The notes under the pieces are model-generated. The model did not search any database and was not told the DNA's origin. It was given only the letters and a program-made list of their open reading frames with translations. Both the position numbers and the translations under genes were made by a program. A stretch of DNA of 64,000 nucleotides from Rhodovulum sp. P5 (GTDB lineage Bacteria; Pseudomonadota; Alphaproteobacteria; Rhodobacterales; Rhodobacteraceae), in assembly GCF_002079305.1 (NCBI RefSeq), contig NZ_CP015039.1:3457501-3521500 (forward strand), written 5' to 3'. Positions 47,618 through 56,634 of this stretch are shown piece by piece (the stretch's first letter is position 1; the number at the start of each line of letters is the position of its first letter).

Positions 47618-48915
47618 GCGCGCCGAACCTTCCCCGTGCCGGTGTGCCGCTGATCGTCGGTGTGCTGGCAATCCTGTTTCTGGTCGGCGGGCTTGGGGCC
47701 TGGGGCCTCTTCACGCAGATTGCCGGGGCGGTCGTCGCGCCCGGCGTGGTCGAGGTGGAATCCGAACGGCAGGTCGTGCAGCATCCCGATGGCGGGGTGG
47801 TCGGCGAAATCCTTGCCAAGGATGGCGATACGGTCGCCGCGGGCGATGTGGTGCTGCGGCTCGACGGGACCTTCCTGCGCTCCGAACTGGCCATCGTGGA
47901 GCGGCAGCTTTTGGAGATCGAGGCCCGAAAGGGGCGCCTGATTGCAGAGCGTGACGGGGCAGACAGTGTGACCTTCCCGCCGCTTGATGCGTTTGCCCAT
48001 CTCGACGAGGCGTGGGTGCAGGGCCAGATCGACGGTCAGGTCAGTCTGTTCGAGGCGCGCAAGGTCGCACTGGCGCAGGAACTGGAACAACTGACCGAGC
48101 AGACCCACCAGATCGAAAACCAGATCGAGGGCACCAATGCCCAGATCACGGCGCTGGAAAAGCAACTGGCGCTGGTGGAGCGTGAGTTGCAGGACAAGGA
48201 AACCCTTTATGCGCAGAACCTTGTGCCCGTCGGTCAGGTGCTGGCGCTCCAGCGAGAGCAGGCCGGTCTGGAAGGCGATATCGGACGGCTGACCTCTCAG
48301 GTGGCGGAGTTGCGCGCGCGGATCTCTGAACTGGCCGTTCAGGCCCTGCGCCTGCATGAACAACGCCGGGAAGAGGCGATCAGCCGCCTGCGTGACCTGC
48401 AATACAGCGAGATCGAGCTGGAGGAGCGTCGGCTAAGTCTGATCGAACGGCTGTCGCGGCTGGATGTACGCAGCCCCGCAGACGGTGTCGTCTTCGGCTC
48501 CAAGATCTTCGCCGTGCGCTCCGTCGTGCAGCCGGCCGAACCGATGATGTATGTCGTGCCCGGCGGGCAGGCCCTGCAGATCTCGGCCCGGATCGACCCC
48601 GTTCATGTGGACGAGGTGTATGCCGGTCAGGACGTGACGCTGAAGCTGACGACCTATGACGCGCGGACAACCCCGGATGTGCCGGGCAAGGTGCTGCGCG
48701 TTTCGGCCGATGCCTTGCAGGACGAGGCGACGCGGGAGACCTATTTCGAGGCGGTGATCCTAGCCGATACCTCGGTTCTGGCGGACATCCCCGAGGTTCA
48801 ACTCCTCCCCGGCATGCCGGTGGAGGCGTTCCTGCGCACCCGCGAACGCACGCCGCTCTCCTATCTGCTCAGGCCTTTGACGGTCTATTTCCAGCGCGCC
48901 TTCCGCGAACAGTGA
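47614..48915 (+). CDS. HlyD family periplasmic adaptor
   Basis: Membrane fusion protein of the type I system, 433 residues. One membrane helix at about 14-36 (VPLIVGVLAILFLVGGLGAWG), then the lipoyl-type strands VVAPGVVEVESERQVVQHPDGGVV, a long coiled coil (about 90-260, with repeated QLLEIEARKGRLI, EQLTEQTHQIENQ and ELQDKETLYAQNL) and the beta-barrel domain. It links the ABC transporter with an outer-membrane TolC. Followed by a terminator at 48929-48950. Confidence 0.93.
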   Translation: MSAPNLPRAGVPLIVGVLAILFLVGGLGAWGLFTQIAGAVVAPGVVEVESERQVVQHPDGGVVGEILAKDGDTVAAGDVVLRLDGTFLRSELAIVERQLLEIEARKGRLIAERDGADSVTFPPLDAFAHLDEAWVQGQIDGQVSLFEARKVALAQELEQLTEQTHQIENQIEGTNAQITALEKQLALVERELQDKETLYAQNLVPVGQVLALQREQAGLEGDIGRLTSQVAELRARISELAVQALRLHEQRREEAISRLRDLQYSEIELEERRLSLIERLSRLDVRSPADGVVFGSKIFAVRSVVQPAEPMMYVVPGGQALQISARIDPVHVDEVYAGQDVTLKLTTYDARTTPDVPGKVLRVSADALQDEATRETYFEAVILADTSVLADIPEVQLLPGMPVEAFLRTRERTPLSYLLRPLTVYFQRAFREQ

Positions 48916-48928
48916 CCCTTCCCGCTTG

Positions 48929-48950
48929 ACGCCCCCGCCGGGGGGCGTTT
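48929..48950 (+). terminator. rho-independent terminator after the secretion genes
   Basis: A stem ACGCCCCC/GGGGGGCGT with a short loop is followed by TT. It lies 14 bases after the HlyD stop and ends the transporter transcript. Confidence 0.6.
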
Positions 48951-48989
48951 CCCTGTCCGGATGACGACCGGACACCAAGGGGGAGGGGC

Positions 48990-49754
48990 ATGGACATACC
49001 GAAAAACCGGTTCAAGGCGCTGCTGAAAGAGGGGCGCCCGCAGATCGGCGTCTGGAACGCGATCCCGCACAGTACCGTGGCAGACATGCTGGCGGCCTGC
49101 GGCTTCGACTGGATCGTTCTGGATACCGAACACGGCGCGATGGAGGTGACGGACACGCTGCCCGCCCTTCATGCAATCGACGGCTATCCCGAGGTTTCAG
49201 CCGTGGTGCGGGTCGCGATCAACGACTGGGTCCTGATCAAGCGCCATCTCGATCAGGGGGCGCAGACGCTGATGCTGCCCTATGTGCAATCGCGCGAAGA
49301 GGCAGAGGCCGCCGTGCAGGCGATCCGCTATCCGCCACGCGGCGTGCGGGGGGTGGCGGGCATGACCCGCAGCAGCCGCTATGGCCTGATCGGCGACTAC
49401 ATGGCCCGGGCGGAGGAGGAACTCTGCCTGATCCTGCAGGTCGAGACCGGGCAGGCGCTGGACCGTCTGGAAGACATCGCCACCGTCGACGGGGTGGATG
49501 GTATCTTCATCGGGCCTGCGGATCTGTCGGCCAGCCTGGGCTATCCGGGCCAGCAGCGGCATCCCGACGTCGTGGCCGCCATCGAGGGCGCAATCGGGCG
49601 GCTGAAGGATGTCGGCGTGCCCTCGGGCATCCTGACGCTTGACGAGGAGTTTGCCCATCACTGCATCGGGCTTGGGACAAGCTTCACCGCGATCTCGGTC
49701 GACATGGCAGCCCTGCGCAATGCGGCCACGGCGCTGTTGGCCGATTTCAAGTAG
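48990..49754 (+). CDS. HpcH/HpaI family aldolase
   Basis: A 254-residue class II aldolase of the HpaI type, which cleaves 2-keto-hydroxy acids such as 4-hydroxy-2-oxoheptanedioate to pyruvate and an aldehyde. Active-site segments are WIVLDTEHGAM, VRVAINDWVLIKRHLDQGAQ, RGVRGVAGMTRSSRYG and GIFIGPADLSASLG. The start ATG 48990 is preceded by GGGGGAGGGGC. Neighbouring genes give no pathway context, so the substrate is unknown. Confidence 0.9.
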   Translation: MDIPKNRFKALLKEGRPQIGVWNAIPHSTVADMLAACGFDWIVLDTEHGAMEVTDTLPALHAIDGYPEVSAVVRVAINDWVLIKRHLDQGAQTLMLPYVQSREEAEAAVQAIRYPPRGVRGVAGMTRSSRYGLIGDYMARAEEELCLILQVETGQALDRLEDIATVDGVDGIFIGPADLSASLGYPGQQRHPDVVAAIEGAIGRLKDVGVPSGILTLDEEFAHHCIGLGTSFTAISVDMAALRNAATALLADFK

Positions 49755-49776
49755 AGGTTCCCCGCCCGCGGGACGC

Positions 49777-49811
49777 AAAAGAAACGGGGCCGACCCTGTG
49801 GCCGACCCCGT
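49777..49811 (-). terminator. rho-independent terminator of the cytochrome c peroxidase gene
   Basis: On the minus strand a stem ACGGGG/CCCCGT with an imperfect inner part is followed by TTTCTTTT. It lies 28 bases after the peroxidase stop. It may also serve the aldolase gene from the other side, but no plus-strand T-run is seen. Confidence 0.6.
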
Positions 49812-49838
49812 CAATAGCTCGGAGACAGAGGATCGAGC

Positions 49839-50882
49839 TTAGTTTTCGCGGACCATGATGTCCGGCCGCGGGGTTGCGGAGGTTTCGGCCGGCAGGACCG
49901 GCAGCGTCACCTCGGGCACCTCACCGGTCAGGCTGTGCAGGAAGGCCACGATCTTCTCGGCTTCGTCGTCGCTGACCTCTTCACCCAACTGGGCGACGCC
50001 CATCACCTGAACGGCCACTTTCAGGTCCCAGACCTTGCCGGAGTGGAAATAGGGCGCGGTCTCGGCGATGTTGCGCAGCGGCGCGGCGCGGAAGACGTAT
50101 TCGTCATAGGCGGTTTCGGTCACGGCGAAACGGCCCTTGTCGCTTTCGGGCAGGATGTTGGCGCCCGGCTTTTCGACCAGACCGAACGGGTAGTAGCCGT
50201 TCCCGCCAAGGTTCACGCCGTTGTGGCAGGTGGTGCAGCCCTTGTTGACGAAAAGCTCCAGCCCCTCTTTCTGCACATCGGTCAGGGCCATATCGTCGCC
50301 GTTCAGGAAGGCGTCGAACGGCGCCGGCGTGATCAGCGTGGCCTCGAACGCCTCGATCGCGCGGGCCATGTTGTCGAAGCTGACGGGCTCTGCCTCATCG
50401 GGGAAGGCGGCCGAGAACCAGTCCTTGTAGGCTTGCATCGAGTTCAGCGTGGCGACCACGTTGTCGGGCGTGTTGGCCATCTCGACCCCTGCCTGCACCG
50501 GGCCCTTGGCCTGTGCCTTCAGGTCCTCTGCGCGGCCGTCCCAGAACTGCGCGATGTTCAGGACCGCGTTCAGCACGGTGGGAGAGTTCCGCGGACCCTT
50601 CTGCCAGCCATGGCCGACCGAGGTTTCCATGTTGTCGTCACCGCCGGTGGTCAGGTTGTGGCAGGAATAGCAGGAAAACACGCCAGAGGCCGACAGGCGC
50701 GGATCGAAGAACAGGGATTTGCCGAGCTCGATCTTCTCGGGCGTGACGCGGTTGTCGGCGATCTGCGGAATGGTGGAGGGCAGCGGCTCGAAGTAATCAA
50801 GCGCTAGATCCCGCAGCTCGGACGCGGCGGCGGGCATGGTCAGTGCGGTGGTCAGGAGCGCGGTGGTGAGGAGTGTTTTCAT
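49839..50882 (-). CDS. di-heme cytochrome c peroxidase
   Basis: Periplasmic bacterial cytochrome c peroxidase, 347 residues. Signal peptide MKTLLTTALLTTALTMPAAA. Two heme c sites: CYSCH at 71-75 and CTTCH at 217-221. Typical family segments are KIELGKSLFFDPRLSASGVF, RNSPTVLNAV, APLRNIAETAPYFHSG and VMGVAQLGEEVSDDE, with Met as heme ligand. It reduces hydrogen peroxide with cytochrome c. An FNR-type box lies upstream, so induction at low oxygen is likely. ATG 50882 begins the signal peptide; the preceding GTG 50891 adds three residues. Confidence 0.93.
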   Translation of the reverse strand: MKTLLTTALLTTALTMPAAASELRDLALDYFEPLPSTIPQIADNRVTPEKIELGKSLFFDPRLSASGVFSCYSCHNLTTGGDDNMETSVGHGWQKGPRNSPTVLNAVLNIAQFWDGRAEDLKAQAKGPVQAGVEMANTPDNVVATLNSMQAYKDWFSAAFPDEAEPVSFDNMARAIEAFEATLITPAPFDAFLNGDDMALTDVQKEGLELFVNKGCTTCHNGVNLGGNGYYPFGLVEKPGANILPESDKGRFAVTETAYDEYVFRAAPLRNIAETAPYFHSGKVWDLKVAVQVMGVAQLGEEVSDDEAEKIVAFLHSLTGEVPEVTLPVLPAETSATPRPDIMVREN

Positions 50883-50949
50883 GGCAGGCACCGTTGATGT
50901 TTTGGTTCACGCGTACGCCCTCACGTTAGAATTCTTCAAAAGACAGACT

Positions 50950-50963
50950 TTGACCTGAATCAA
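50950..50963 (-). promoter_or_regulatory. FNR-type box upstream of the cytochrome c peroxidase
   Basis: TTGACCTGAATCAA fits TTGA-N6-TCAA (consensus TTGAT-N4-ATCAA) with one mismatch from the full 5-5 form. It lies 68 bases upstream of the peroxidase start on its own strand, a usual place for an activator site. FnrL sites of this form control bacterial peroxidases elsewhere. Confidence 0.6.
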
Positions 50964-51034
50964 TTCTGCCCAAGAAATGTGAGTCGCAGATGCGCAATTG
51001 GGCGTAGCCCCGGTGCCGGGCCACCCCCTGACGT

Positions 51035-52009
51035 TCATGGGATCAATACGGTTGCCCCGGTGGTTGCGCGCCCCTCCAGCGCGCGGTGGGCGTCTGCCGT
51101 ATCCGACAGGGGCCAGCTTTGCCCGACCTTCGGTGTCAGCACCCCGTCTGCAATCGCGGCGAACAGATCGGCGGCGCGCCCGCGCAAGTCCTCTGCCGTG
51201 GCGATGTAGTGAAACAGAACGGGGCGGTTCGCCGAAAAACTGCCTGCGGCCAGGTCCGACATCCGGAAATCATCCAGCGTGCCGGAGGACTGGCCGAAGC
51301 TGACGAACATGCCGCGCTGTTTCAAACAGGCGAGGGAGCCGCGCCACGTATCGCGCCCCACGCTGTCATAGACGGCCTCCACCCCCTCGCCGGAGGTGGC
51401 CTCCATCACGGGGGGCACGAAATCGCCGGCGCGATAGTCGATCACCGTGTCATAGCCATGCGCCCGGGCCAGCGCGACCTTGTCCGGTCCGCCTGCCGTG
51501 CCGATGGCACGCACGCCTTTCGCCGCCAGCCATTGGCCCAGCAGCAGACCCACGCCCCCCGCCGCGGCATGGACCAGAACGGTCTGGCCGTCCTGAGCGG
51601 GAAAGCTGTCATGGATCAGATAGTGTGCCGTCAGTCCCTTCAGCATGACCGAGGCCGCGACCTCGTCGCTGACCGCATCGGGCAGGGGCACCAGACGGTC
51701 GGCGGGCAGAAGACGCGCCGTGCAGCAGGAGCCATTCGGCAGGGTATAGGCCACGCGGTCGCCGGGGCTCAGCCCCTCGACGCCGTCGCCCAGCGCCTCG
51801 ACCACGCCGGCCGCTTCTCCACCCGGGACAAGCACATCGTTGGGCCACGGGTACAGGCCGGAACGGAAATAGGTATCGATGAAGTTCAAGCCCACGGCGG
51901 TGTGGCGGACCAGAACCTCACCCGGGCCGGGGGCGCCGACCTCCCAGTCCGACCATTCCAGAACCTCGGGGCCGCCGGGTTCGCGCGCGATGATTGCCTT
52001 TTCACCCAT
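51035..52009 (-). CDS. quinone oxidoreductase (NADPH:quinone reductase), MDR family
   Basis: A zinc-free MDR protein of 324 residues. Family segments are GLNFIDTYFRSGLYP, PGGEAAGVVEALGDGVEG, and the NADPH-binding VLVHAAAGGVGLLLGQW (AAxxGVG). No structural-zinc cysteine cluster is present. The start ATG 52009 is directly after the AhpD-like gene stop (three bases). It may reduce quinones or act on an activated ketone made by the adjacent genes; this is inference. Confidence 0.88.
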   Translation of the reverse strand: MGEKAIIAREPGGPEVLEWSDWEVGAPGPGEVLVRHTAVGLNFIDTYFRSGLYPWPNDVLVPGGEAAGVVEALGDGVEGLSPGDRVAYTLPNGSCCTARLLPADRLVPLPDAVSDEVAASVMLKGLTAHYLIHDSFPAQDGQTVLVHAAAGGVGLLLGQWLAAKGVRAIGTAGGPDKVALARAHGYDTVIDYRAGDFVPPVMEATSGEGVEAVYDSVGRDTWRGSLACLKQRGMFVSFGQSSGTLDDFRMSDLAAGSFSANRPVLFHYIATAEDLRGRAADLFAAIADGVLTPKVGQSWPLSDTADAHRALEGRATTGATVLIP

Positions 52010-52012
52010 GGC

Positions 52013-52417
52013 TCAGACCTTGAATTCGGGGTCGACGGGAACCTGAAGCGCGGTGACCAGCGCGTTGGTCTGGGAGGCAAGCCCGACCACGGCCAGCAAC
52101 TCGGCGTACATCTCCTCGGTCATCCCCTTCGCGCGGGCCGAGGCCGTGTGGGAATGGACGCAGTATTCACAGCCATTGGAGATGGAGACCGCCATGTAGA
52201 GCATCTCCCGCGTCAGCGGGTCCAACGCGCCCGGCTGCGCCATCACCGCCTTGACCTGCGCCCATGTCGATTCCAGCACGGCGGGCTGGTTGGCCAGGGC
52301 CCGCCAGACATTGTTGACGAAGTCGGTCTTGCGGGTGGCGCGGATGTCGTCGAACACCGCCTTGACGCGGGCGTCGGCCTCGGCCTCCGCATCGGTCCAG
52401 ATCTTCACCGTGGCCAT
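52013..52417 (-). CDS. AhpD-like / carboxymuconolactone decarboxylase family protein
   Basis: A 134-residue helical protein with the CxxCxxxH motif NGCEYCVHSHTA: Cys83, Cys86 and His90, as in AhpD-type peroxidase-reducing or CMD-like enzymes. The ATG at 52417 has GAGGACCCG before it. The larger open frame is spurious because it overlaps the cyclase gene. Likely role is thiol redox, less likely a decarboxylase. Confidence 0.88.
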   Translation of the reverse strand: MATVKIWTDAEAEADARVKAVFDDIRATRKTDFVNNVWRALANQPAVLESTWAQVKAVMAQPGALDPLTREMLYMAVSISNGCEYCVHSHTASARAKGMTEEMYAELLAVVGLASQTNALVTALQVPVDPEFKV

Positions 52418-52464
52418 CGGGTCCTCCTGGCGTTTGGGATGCGCCGGGGGCCGGCGCGTCCCCC

Positions 52465-53292
52465 TTACACCATCGCAAAAATGCGGGCAGGTCCACCCGT
52501 TCCGCCACGGGTCTTCGGCGCCCCGACCACAAGCGTCGCGCCAGAGGCGGGCAGTTTGTCGAGATTGGCGATGCATTCGATGCCATAGCGGCCAGCGGGC
52601 AGCCACGCATAATGGGTGGCGAAATCCGCCGATGGCCCGTGGTCGAGCGACAGCGTATCCACCGCGATCGCCGCGGCGCCGGTTTCTTCCAGCAGCATCT
52701 GCGTGGCCTCGATATGGAAGCCGGGGAAATGCAGGCCGCCGGGGCGCGCAGGGTCGGCGCCGCGAAAGGCAGCCGTTCCCACCTTGTCGGACCAGCCCGA
52801 ATTCATCGCCACGCAGGCACCCTCGGGGATCTCCCCATTGGCGGAGATCCAGCCCTTCAGATCGTCGGGGGTCAGTTGCGTGTCGCGGTCCTCTGCCGCG
52901 CGGGCGCGGATGTCGACGACACATAGCGGGCAGACGAGGTTTTCCACCGGGATTTCATCCACCGATGCCCCGTCCTGCGAGAAATGCAGCGGCGCGTCGA
53001 GATGGGTGCCGGTATGTTCGTTCACCGTCAGTGAATACAGGTTATAGCCATTCGCGGCAAAGTCGAACTGCTTGTCATAGGCGATACCGGGCGAGCCGCC
53101 GAAGGTCGGGAAGTCTTCGGACAGCGTGTGGGTCATGTCAGTGACCGAACTGTGGCCCGCCGCCAGTGCCCGAGGGGCAGAGGCCGTCACACCCGCTGCC
53201 GCGGCGACGCCCGCCCCGGCGGCTGCCTTGAAGAAACTGCGCCGCGACAGCATCCGGTCCTTCACGGCATTCATCACGCAGATATCGCACAT
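52465..53292 (-). CDS. cyclase family protein with Tat signal
   Basis: A 275-residue metal-dependent hydrolase of the cyclase/kynurenine formamidase family. The active-site metal motif HTGTHLDAP (HxGTHxDxP) is intact, with later histidines in HFPGFHIEATQ and DHGPSADFATHYAW. The N-terminus carries a twin-arginine signal SRRSFFK at 16-22 followed by an Ala-rich hydrophobic stretch, so the enzyme is exported. The preceding MCDICVMNAVKDR is typical of this subfamily, so I keep the longer start; GGGAGAAAGACC precedes it. First of a three-gene set. Confidence 0.9.
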   Translation of the reverse strand: MCDICVMNAVKDRMLSRRSFFKAAAGAGVAAAAGVTASAPRALAAGHSSVTDMTHTLSEDFPTFGGSPGIAYDKQFDFAANGYNLYSLTVNEHTGTHLDAPLHFSQDGASVDEIPVENLVCPLCVVDIRARAAEDRDTQLTPDDLKGWISANGEIPEGACVAMNSGWSDKVGTAAFRGADPARPGGLHFPGFHIEATQMLLEETGAAAIAVDTLSLDHGPSADFATHYAWLPAGRYGIECIANLDKLPASGATLVVGAPKTRGGTGGPARIFAMV

Positions 53293-53429
53293 GGTCTTTC
53301 TCCCTGTTGATGCGGCCGCAGGGGCGACCGCACCCGCAAGCCTAGGGAGAGGTGCGACAAGCTGTCAATTCGGCAGGCGGATCAGGGGGCATGGGCGCCT
53401 GTCATTGCCCGTTTCCCGGCAGACTGCCG

Positions 53430-54530
53430 TTAGCCCGCCGCCTTTGCGAATTCCGGGAACAGCGCGGCCAGACCTGTGGCACTCGCCTCGGCCACGCCGC
53501 GCTCGGTGATCAGACCCGTGACCAGACGCGCAGGTGTCACATCGAAGGCCGGGTTCCGCGCCGGGGTGCCGTCGGGCGAGATTTGAACCATGCCGACCAG
53601 ACCGCTGTTCATGCGGCCCTGAACATGGGTCACTTCGGCCTGTGACCGCTCCTCGATCGGGATCTCCCTGACCCCGTCCTTGACCGTCCAGTCGATGGTG
53701 GGCGACGGCAGGGCGACGTAGAAGGGCACGCCATTGTCATGGGCGGCCAGCGCTTTCAGATATGTGCCGATCTTGTTGCAGACATCGCCCTGGGCGGTGG
53801 TCCGGTCGGTGCCGACGATGCACAGGTCGATTTCGCCATGCTGCATCAGGTGACCGCCGGCGTTGTCCACGATCAGGTCATGGCTGACGCCGTGATGGTT
53901 CATCTCCCACGCGGTCAGTTGTGCACCCTGGTTCCGTGGGCGGGTCTCATCCACGAAGACATGAATGTCGATGCCGTCTTCCACCGCGTGGTAGACGGGA
54001 GAGGTCGCTGTGCCCCAGTCTACCGTCGCCAGCCAGCCGGCATTGCAGTGGGTCAGCACGTTGACGCGGCCGCCACCCTTCTTCTTGGCGATGTCGCGGA
54101 TGATCTCCAGCCCGTTCACGCCGATCCGACGGTTGATCTCGACATCCTCGTCGCAGATCTCGGCGGCGCGTGCGAAGGCGGCCTCGGCCCGGTCTGCGGG
54201 CGACAGCGGTTTCAGGACGCGGGTCATCTCGTCCAGCGCCCAGCGCAGGTTGATTGCGGTGGGGCGGGTGGCGTGAAGCACCTCCCACGTTTCGGACAGA
54301 GACGCGTCCGAAGGGTCGCGGGCCATCTGCACGGCCACGCCATAGGCGGCCGTCGCCCCGATAAGTGGCGCGCCGCGCACCCACATGTCGCGGATCGCCG
54401 TGGCGAAATCTTCGCGGCTGTTCAGGGGGACGATCCGCAACTCGTGCGGCAGCCAGCGCTGGTCGATGATCCTGACGGTGCCGTCGGCTTCCCGCCAGAT
54501 GGAACGGTAATGGGTCCCGTCGATCTTCAT
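53430..54530 (-). CDS. mtnA: S-methyl-5-thioribose-1-phosphate isomerase
   Basis: Isomerises MTR-1-phosphate to MTRu-1-phosphate in methionine salvage. The 366-residue protein has the eIF2B-like core: [40 protein letters not shown] with the catalytic Cys, and [17 protein letters not shown], plus [20 protein letters not shown] with the catalytic Asp. Other salvage genes are not adjacent. The gene follows glk by 75 bases on the same strand. Confidence 0.95.
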   Translation of the reverse strand: MKIDGTHYRSIWREADGTVRIIDQRWLPHELRIVPLNSREDFATAIRDMWVRGAPLIGATAAYGVAVQMARDPSDASLSETWEVLHATRPTAINLRWALDEMTRVLKPLSPADRAEAAFARAAEICDEDVEINRRIGVNGLEIIRDIAKKKGGGRVNVLTHCNAGWLATVDWGTATSPVYHAVEDGIDIHVFVDETRPRNQGAQLTAWEMNHHGVSHDLIVDNAGGHLMQHGEIDLCIVGTDRTTAQGDVCNKIGTYLKALAAHDNGVPFYVALPSPTIDWTVKDGVREIPIEERSQAEVTHVQGRMNSGLVGMVQISPDGTPARNPAFDVTPARLVTGLITERGVAEASATGLAALFPEFAKAAG

Positions 54531-54605
54531 GACCCGACTTCCTTTCTTGCGAATTTCCCATTTTCTAGCCGCGAGGGCACGCGATGAAAAGGGCGGTGCG
54601 TCGTC

Positions 54606-55547
54606 TCACTCCCCGTCTTCCAGATACCCCGCGCAGCCGATCAGCGCAGCGAAATCGTCAAAAACGGTTAAAATTGCGAACTCTTCCATGAGGGATGAAA
54701 ACCGTCCCTTGTCGCGGAAGCTGTCCGCAAAGCCGTGCGTTTCCAGATGCGGGGCGACCGCGCGGGCCATGCCGCCGATCAGGTAGATGCCGCCATAGGG
54801 CAGATGGGCAAGGGCAAGATCCCCGACCACGCGGCCCAGCATACGGACGAAGACCTGCAACGCCTCGGCGGCCTGCGGGTCATGGCCGATGGCGGAAAGA
54901 ACCTCGCGGCCCGGCAGCGTACGCGGTGCACCCGCCGCGGTCGTCGTCCAGCCATAGACGGTTTCAAGGCCGCGGCCCGACAGGATGTCCTCTACATCCG
55001 AAAAACCATCGGCCCCAGCGGCAAAGCGGGCCAGCGACAGCATGCGTTCGTCACAGACCGGCAGGCTCATATGGCCGCATTCGGCGGCGGTCACCACGGT
55101 GCCGCCGGCGGTCTTGTAGACGGTGGTGGAGTTGAAGCCGGTGCCGATCCCGATCACCAGCCGCGGTGCCCCTGGTTCCTGCGGCCCGTCCAGAACCGGG
55201 GTCAGCGCGTCGGGCCCCAGATGATCCAGCGCGTGGCCCTGCGCCTGCAGATCGTTCAACAGTTTCACGCGGGTCGTGCCGGCGACGGCCCCGATCCGGT
55301 CCTCGCAGATGTCCCAGTCGAAATTGGTCAGGCTGCCAGCCCCGTGGCGCACGGGCCCTGCAACGGCTGCGCAGGCGCCGTCGATCTGCGGGTGGCCCAT
55401 TTCGGCCAGAAAGCGGCGCAGCACATCGTAAAGGCCCGCATGTTCGGCATTCAGGAAGCGCCGCACGCTGCCGGCCACGATCTCTGGGCCCTCGGCAAGC
55501 GCGACGCGGGTGTTGGTGCCGCCGATATCGGCCACAAGTGCGGTCAT
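54606..55547 (-). CDS. glk: glucokinase
   Basis: Phosphorylates glucose with ATP, 313 residues. The N-terminal LVADIGGTNTRVALAEG phosphate-1 motif, FDWDIC, the conserved LLNDLQAQGHALDHLG and the ATP-binding VIGIGTGFNSTTVY are those of the bacterial Glk family. The Zn-finger of ROK kinases is absent. It is followed by mtnA; no sugar-uptake gene is near. Confidence 0.92.
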   Translation of the reverse strand: MTALVADIGGTNTRVALAEGPEIVAGSVRRFLNAEHAGLYDVLRRFLAEMGHPQIDGACAAVAGPVRHGAGSLTNFDWDICEDRIGAVAGTTRVKLLNDLQAQGHALDHLGPDALTPVLDGPQEPGAPRLVIGIGTGFNSTTVYKTAGGTVVTAAECGHMSLPVCDERMLSLARFAAGADGFSDVEDILSGRGLETVYGWTTTAAGAPRTLPGREVLSAIGHDPQAAEALQVFVRMLGRVVGDLALAHLPYGGIYLIGGMARAVAPHLETHGFADSFRDKGRFSSLMEEFAILTVFDDFAALIGCAGYLEDGE

Positions 55548-55630
55548 CGAATAGCCCCTCGGTGGCTCTGGCCCGATGTCGTAGCCGGATCGGAAAGAGG
55601 GTGCAAAGGGTATCGACGGGCGACCAATTG

Positions 55631-55657
55631 CAAAAGCCCGACGCTTGCCGGGCTTCG
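55631..55657 (-). terminator. terminator of VPLPA-CTERM gene A
   Basis: On the minus strand, GAAGCCCG and CGGGCTTTTG form a stem with loop GCAAGCGT and end in TTTT. A nearly identical structure follows gene B, as expected for the duplication. Confidence 0.7.
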
Positions 55658-55697
55658 CAGTCTCATCTTGCCTGTCGACCGGTTCGGTCGCCGGGCC

Positions 55698-56255
55698 TTA
55701 TTTGCGGCGGCGCAGGGCGGCGATACCGCCCAGACCGGCCAGCAGCAGGCCGGCGGCCCCGGGAAGCGGGACCGGCGGCGTGGCGCTGCGAACGACAAGC
55801 TGCTCGGCAAAGCTCTCGGCGTCCTGCATGCCGGCCCAGGGGCCGTAAATCTCACCCAGTCCGTCCTGCCAGTCGCAGTGGTAGAAGGTATTGCTGAAAT
55901 AAGGTGATGCACAGGCCGCATCACCGGTCAGCGAGGCCGTGGCCGTCGTGAAGTAGGCGCCCGAAACCGGATCGGTGCCACTGAGAGGGACGTTGGCGCC
56001 GGCAAAGATGAAATCCGTTGCCAACGGTGCGTTGACCAGTTCGGCAACCGTCGGCAGACGCCAACCGAAGGCAGACTGATAGCTGAGATCGAAAGAAGAG
56101 TTGTTCGCCGGAAGCGGGTTGGCCCACGCCCAGTCGAGCCCGTCCATCGTAATATAGGCGTTTGCGGCAACCGGCGCCTCATAAAGGGCGGCGGATGCCA
56201 CGGAAGCGGTCAGTGCGATCGACGTTGCACCGAGCAGTCTTGAGATGATTTTCAT
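55698..56255 (-). CDS. VPLPA-CTERM domain protein, copy A (185 aa)
   Basis: Exported protein with signal peptide MKIISRLLGATSIALTASVASA and the C-terminal tripartite signal VPLPGAAGLLLAGLGGIAAL-RRRK. The passenger domain has Trp- and Cys-containing segments (GLDWAWANP, FGWRLPTVAELVNAP and CDWQDGLGEIYGPWAGM) and no known enzyme motif; the GWRLPT phrase resembles DUF1566/Fib_succ-like lectin domains. An exosortase is expected to process it; none is in the window. RBS is GGGGGCCTTTC before ATG 56255. Confidence 0.85.
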   Translation of the reverse strand: MKIISRLLGATSIALTASVASAALYEAPVAANAYITMDGLDWAWANPLPANNSSFDLSYQSAFGWRLPTVAELVNAPLATDFIFAGANVPLSGTDPVSGAYFTTATASLTGDAACASPYFSNTFYHCDWQDGLGEIYGPWAGMQDAESFAEQLVVRSATPPVPLPGAAGLLLAGLGGIAALRRRK

Positions 56256-56333
56256 GAAAGGCCCCCATTACTAGAAGAATTCTTAGTTAACATAAAATGA
56301 AGGACTTCTCAATCTCTGGTTTCCCTTGGGGCA

Positions 56334-56480
56334 TCACGCGAAACTCGGCAACCACAGGACGATCCCCGGTAGGGCGATCAGCACCGCGATGGTCACGGCG
56401 TCGGCCACGAAGAACGGCGTCACCCCCTTGACGACGTGATGCACGAACAGGTCGCCGCGCATGCCGGTTGCGACCTGCCA
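56334..56480 (-). pseudogene. 3' fragment of a dctM-type gene
   Basis: In frame with a stop at 56334 the segment encodes KGVTPFFVADAVTIAVLIAL-PGIVLWLPSFA, which is almost the same as the end of the intact dctM product (residues 436-466). Farther upstream the similarity fades into GMRGDLFVHHVV, and no start or other TRAP motifs remain. It is therefore a gene fragment left by the duplication, not a functional permease. Confidence 0.7.
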
Positions 56481-56566
56481 TAGGCGCTGTTCGCCTCGCT
56501 CACATATTCTCTTTCAGCAGACGGATCCGCAAGCCGGTGCAAAGGGTATCGACGGGTGCCCAACTG

Positions 56567-56594
56567 CAAAAGCCCGACGCTTGCCGGGCTTCGC
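56567..56594 (-). terminator. terminator of VPLPA-CTERM gene B
   Basis: On the minus strand GAAGCCCG and CGGGCTTTTG form a stem with loop GCAAGCGT followed by TTTT, matching the terminator of copy A. Confidence 0.7.
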
Positions 56595-56634
56595 AATGTC
56601 ATTATTGCCGGTCGACCGGTTCGGTCGCCGGGCC

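Larger units (their letters stand above)
55586..56480. repeat. tandem duplication, copy A
   Basis: This segment is homologous to 56521-57411 (copy B) with an offset of 931-937 bases. It contains the terminator, a VPLPA-CTERM gene, the intergenic stretch and a fragment of the 3' end of dctM. The terminator regions and the last 24 codons of the genes are very similar, the middle of the genes more diverged. Confidence 0.75.
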
